Under the pieces are notes generated by a model. It was not told the DNA's origin. It worked only from the letters and a program-made list of their open reading frames with translations, and did not search any database. Source: Spirochaeta cellobiosiphila DSM 17781 (GTDB taxonomy: Bacteria; Spirochaetota; Spirochaetia; DSM-17781). Taken from it: DNA of 64,000 bases. Shown piece after piece: positions 61,917 through 64,000 of the stretch. Position 1 is the stretch's first letter, and every line of letters begins with the position of its first letter. The stretch covers positions 261,758 to 325,757 of the forward strand of contig NZ_KE384557.1 in the NCBI RefSeq assembly GCF_000426705.1, in the 5' to 3' direction. The translations under genes and the position numbers were made by a program.

Positions 61917-63518
61917 CTATGTAGAAAAGACTTGATTTTTTATACAGGGGAAATAGAGAGAAAAGGTAGTGCCTTTCCCTAATTCGGATTCGACTTTGAT
62001 GCAACCACCAAGTTCTTCCATGAATCCATATACTAAGCTTAATCCCAAGCCTGTTCCATTCCCTGCCTTCTTTGTCGTATAGAATGGTTCAAAAATATTA
62101 CTTAGGGTTTTGTTATCCATACCAGATCCATTATCCGCAATATAGATAACCCCATAGGGACCTTCTTTTATTTTCGGGGTGTCATGTATATTACTTGGTA
62201 GGGACTCGACTGTATCTGTTTGTATCAGAATACAACCTTTTTCCTGTATTGCATCTTTTGCATTAATAACCAGATTTATTAGGCTTTGCTCCAGTTGGTT
62301 TTGGGATATATTTACCACTAGAGGTTTGTCGATAAGGGAAAGATTCATTTCAATAGAATCACCGGATAATCTATTGAGGATAGGGTAAACCATCTTAAGG
62401 AGCTGATTAAGATCTCTGTTTATTTTTTCATCTTTTTGACCTCTGGCAAATACAAGAAGACGGTTGGTTAAGTCCGCTGCTGCGTCTATTCCTTCTTGTA
62501 TGTTAACTACAGTCCCTTTAAGTTCGTCACTTACTCTGGAACCTAAATATTCACTCAGTGCTGATATTATCATGAGATTGTTGTTGAAATCATGGGCGAT
62601 CCCACTTGTCAGGCGTCCGAGGGCTTCTAGTTTTTGGGATTGGATAAGGTTTAACTCTCTAGTCTTAATGGTGGTTATGTCGTATACGATGCCCTGTATG
62701 AATTCTACTTTTTCCGTTCCCAGTACTTGTCTGAGTTCTTTTAGCCAGAACACATCACCCCTTGTGTGGACGATGCGGTATTCTATGTTGTTTTCCTGTC
62801 CTATCTGGTTAAGCGATTCTTCATAATTTTGTTTATAAATCTCTACATCTTCCGGGTGAATGATATCTGTCCAGTCAATGATATTCCCCTGAAAATCATG
62901 TACCGAATGTCCTGTTAGGGATTCCACCCTTCCATAATAATAACTCTGGTCATTAATGCGGTCCCATTGGTACAGAATACCCGGGAAATGATTGGCAAAG
63001 ATCCTAAATCTCTCTTCACTTTCCCGTAAAACTAGTTCCGCTTTTTTACGTGCCTCCATATTTACGGCTTCACATAAAAAATAGGATTTGCTTTTTTTGT
63101 AATGTCCGTAGTATCTTGTAAAGATAAGAGAATGAGGAACGGGACGACCTTTGGAATTGATAAGGTCTAGGTCAAACTGTAAGCGGACTTCCCCTCTCAA
63201 TCTACTTTGAAGTAAAAAAGGCAGATCTGTGGTTGAGACTCCACCTTGTGGTCTGATGAATTTAAGAAGTGATATTGTTTCTGATGATTTTAATTGTTGA
63301 GCCCCAATGAGAGATTGCCCCGCATTATTTATTTGTATAATGCCCAGATTGTCATTTAAGAGAAATATAGCTTCGGGATGAGAAGTATAGAAGTTTTTCC
63401 ATAATTCTTTTGTAACTATGCTACGTGTTCGGAAGTGTTTTATAATATTTGTGATTAGGACGATTAAAAATATTAAGTTGAATATTAAGGATATTGGGTA
63501 AATATAACTGTTATACAT
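61917..63518 (-). CDS. PAS-domain sensor histidine kinase
   Basis: A 533-residue kinase. One N-terminal membrane helix (about 8-26), a first PAS-like domain (about 40-155), a second PAS with PAC (about 165-285: HPEDVEIYKQNYEE, EYRIVHTRGDVFWL), the HisKA box GRLTSGIAHDFNNNLMII (phospho-His about 306), and a HATPase domain with the N box (LINLVINAKDAIQE), DNGSGMD and GTGLGLSLVYG. No receiver is attached. A single-domain receiver gene starts divergently 82 bp away and is the likely partner. The co-directional nadC and nadB may just share the transcript. Confidence 0.93.
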   Translation of the reverse strand: MYNSYIYPISLIFNLIFLIVLITNIIKHFRTRSIVTKELWKNFYTSHPEAIFLLNDNLGIIQINNAGQSLIGAQQLKSSETISLLKFIRPQGGVSTTDLPFLLQSRLRGEVRLQFDLDLINSKGRPVPHSLIFTRYYGHYKKSKSYFLCEAVNMEARKKAELVLRESEERFRIFANHFPGILYQWDRINDQSYYYGRVESLTGHSVHDFQGNIIDWTDIIHPEDVEIYKQNYEESLNQIGQENNIEYRIVHTRGDVFWLKELRQVLGTEKVEFIQGIVYDITTIKTRELNLIQSQKLEALGRLTSGIAHDFNNNLMIISALSEYLGSRVSDELKGTVVNIQEGIDAAADLTNRLLVFARGQKDEKINRDLNQLLKMVYPILNRLSGDSIEMNLSLIDKPLVVNISQNQLEQSLINLVINAKDAIQEKGCILIQTDTVESLPSNIHDTPKIKEGPYGVIYIADNGSGMDNKTLSNIFEPFYTTKKAGNGTGLGLSLVYGFMEELGGCIKVESELGKGTTFSLYFPCIKNQVFST

Positions 63519-63600
63519 TACCTAATTCATTTAAATATTGAATTTTATTAAAGTCAAGTTAAAATGTAGTATATTGGCGAGTGCCGATTAGGGTAGGAGT

Positions 63601-63948
63601 ATGAAGAGGATTTTGATAATAGATGACACAGTAATGCTTGTAGGTGCTTTGGATCTCATGATGAGTGATTTAGGCTACGAAGTTGAGGGGGTGTCTGATT
63701 CCATTAAAGGAGAGCAGATCGCTATTGATCAGGATTACGATCTTATTGCCATTGATCTGAGGATGCCTCATAAAAACGGTGCAGAAATTGTTGAAAGCAT
63801 ACATAAAGCTAAACCAAATGCTCGTGTTGTTGTTATGACCGGTTATCCTGATGACCCAATGGTAGAACGTTCTCTCGCTGCCGGTGCATTGGGTGTGATC
63901 CCTAAACCTTTTCGTGTAGAGAAGTTAATAGAATATCTCCCTTCCTAA
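63601..63948 (+). CDS. Single-domain response regulator (CheY-like)
   Basis: A 115-residue receiver domain without an output domain. Acidic pocket IIDDTVML (Asp 7-8), phospho-Asp in LIAIDLRMPHKNG (about 52), Thr in VVMTGYP, Lys in IPKPFRVEKL. It probably acts by protein contact or as a shuttle. It is divergent from the PAS histidine kinase, its likely kinase. The preceding GGTAGGAGT is a good ribosome-binding site. The last 50 bases of the window hold no further gene. Confidence 0.93.
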   Translation: MKRILIIDDTVMLVGALDLMMSDLGYEVEGVSDSIKGEQIAIDQDYDLIAIDLRMPHKNGAEIVESIHKAKPNARVVVMTGYPDDPMVERSLAAGALGVIPKPFRVEKLIEYLPS

Positions 63949-64000
63949 TGATGGTAAGTTAATCCAAGGTTAACAGCTATGTCCGAAGTCGCGTAGCTTA

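Overview
The window comes from an AT-rich bacterial chromosome (about 40% G+C by eye), most probably a free-living spirochaete. Pointers are a Tro-type zinc/manganese import operon in the order troA-troB-troC-troD-troR, a Bat locus whose last gene fuses BatD and BatE, many multidomain sensor kinases, and a large Ser/Thr phosphosignalling cluster. Gram-negative features (OmpA-type peptidoglycan-binding domain, several lipobox signal peptides) agree with this. I found no rRNA, tRNA, CRISPR array, insertion sequence or prophage. The species assignment is inference.

Layout. 0-3.6 kb: tail of a Bat operon (batB end, batC, batD-E fusion) and an overlapping Smr-domain gene, facing infA. 3.9-11.6 kb: a short orphan protein, a metallo-beta-lactamase-fold hydrolase, a membrane protein, a helicase-like protein that lost its ATPase motifs but keeps a DbpA-type RNA-binding domain, an OmpA-domain protein and a lipoprotein-anchored hybrid histidine kinase. 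11.7-13.9 kb: cysteine and homocysteine synthesis (cysK, sulfhydrylase). 14.2-16.2 kb: a TetR regulator facing a membrane protein/oxidoreductase pair. 16.2-18 kb: gene-poor DNA with doubtful small ORFs and one secreted orphan. 18-22.4 kb: the tro operon behind twin palindromic operators. 22.4-24.8 kb: B12-independent methionine synthase metE behind a cobalamin riboswitch. 25-30.4 kb: assorted single genes.

30.5-47.7 kb is the most unusual part. Five tandem paralogues of an unrecognised cytosolic family are followed by a beta-helix secreted protein, then by two kinase/phosphatase pairs: an atypical kinase-fold protein with a PPP-like phosphoesterase, and a PknB-type kinase with a second phosphoesterase. 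With them are one canonical and two degenerate FHA domains, a VWA protein, an acidic membrane-anchored protein and a clostripain-family lipoprotein peptidase. Writers, erasers and readers of protein phosphorylation lie together, so I propose a phosphosignalling island with the paralogue array as candidate clients; no partner is proven.

47.7-59.4 kb: a dense palindrome cluster, ilvD, a cysteine-free Rrf2 regulator, a TauE-type permease, a phosphohexomutase, and a nagA-nagB-ROK repressor-ROK kinase-transketolase run that feeds amino sugars into central metabolism from one operator-flanked promoter. 59.5-64 kb: NAD synthesis (nadB, nadC) behind a PAS histidine kinase, and a divergent single-domain receiver protein.
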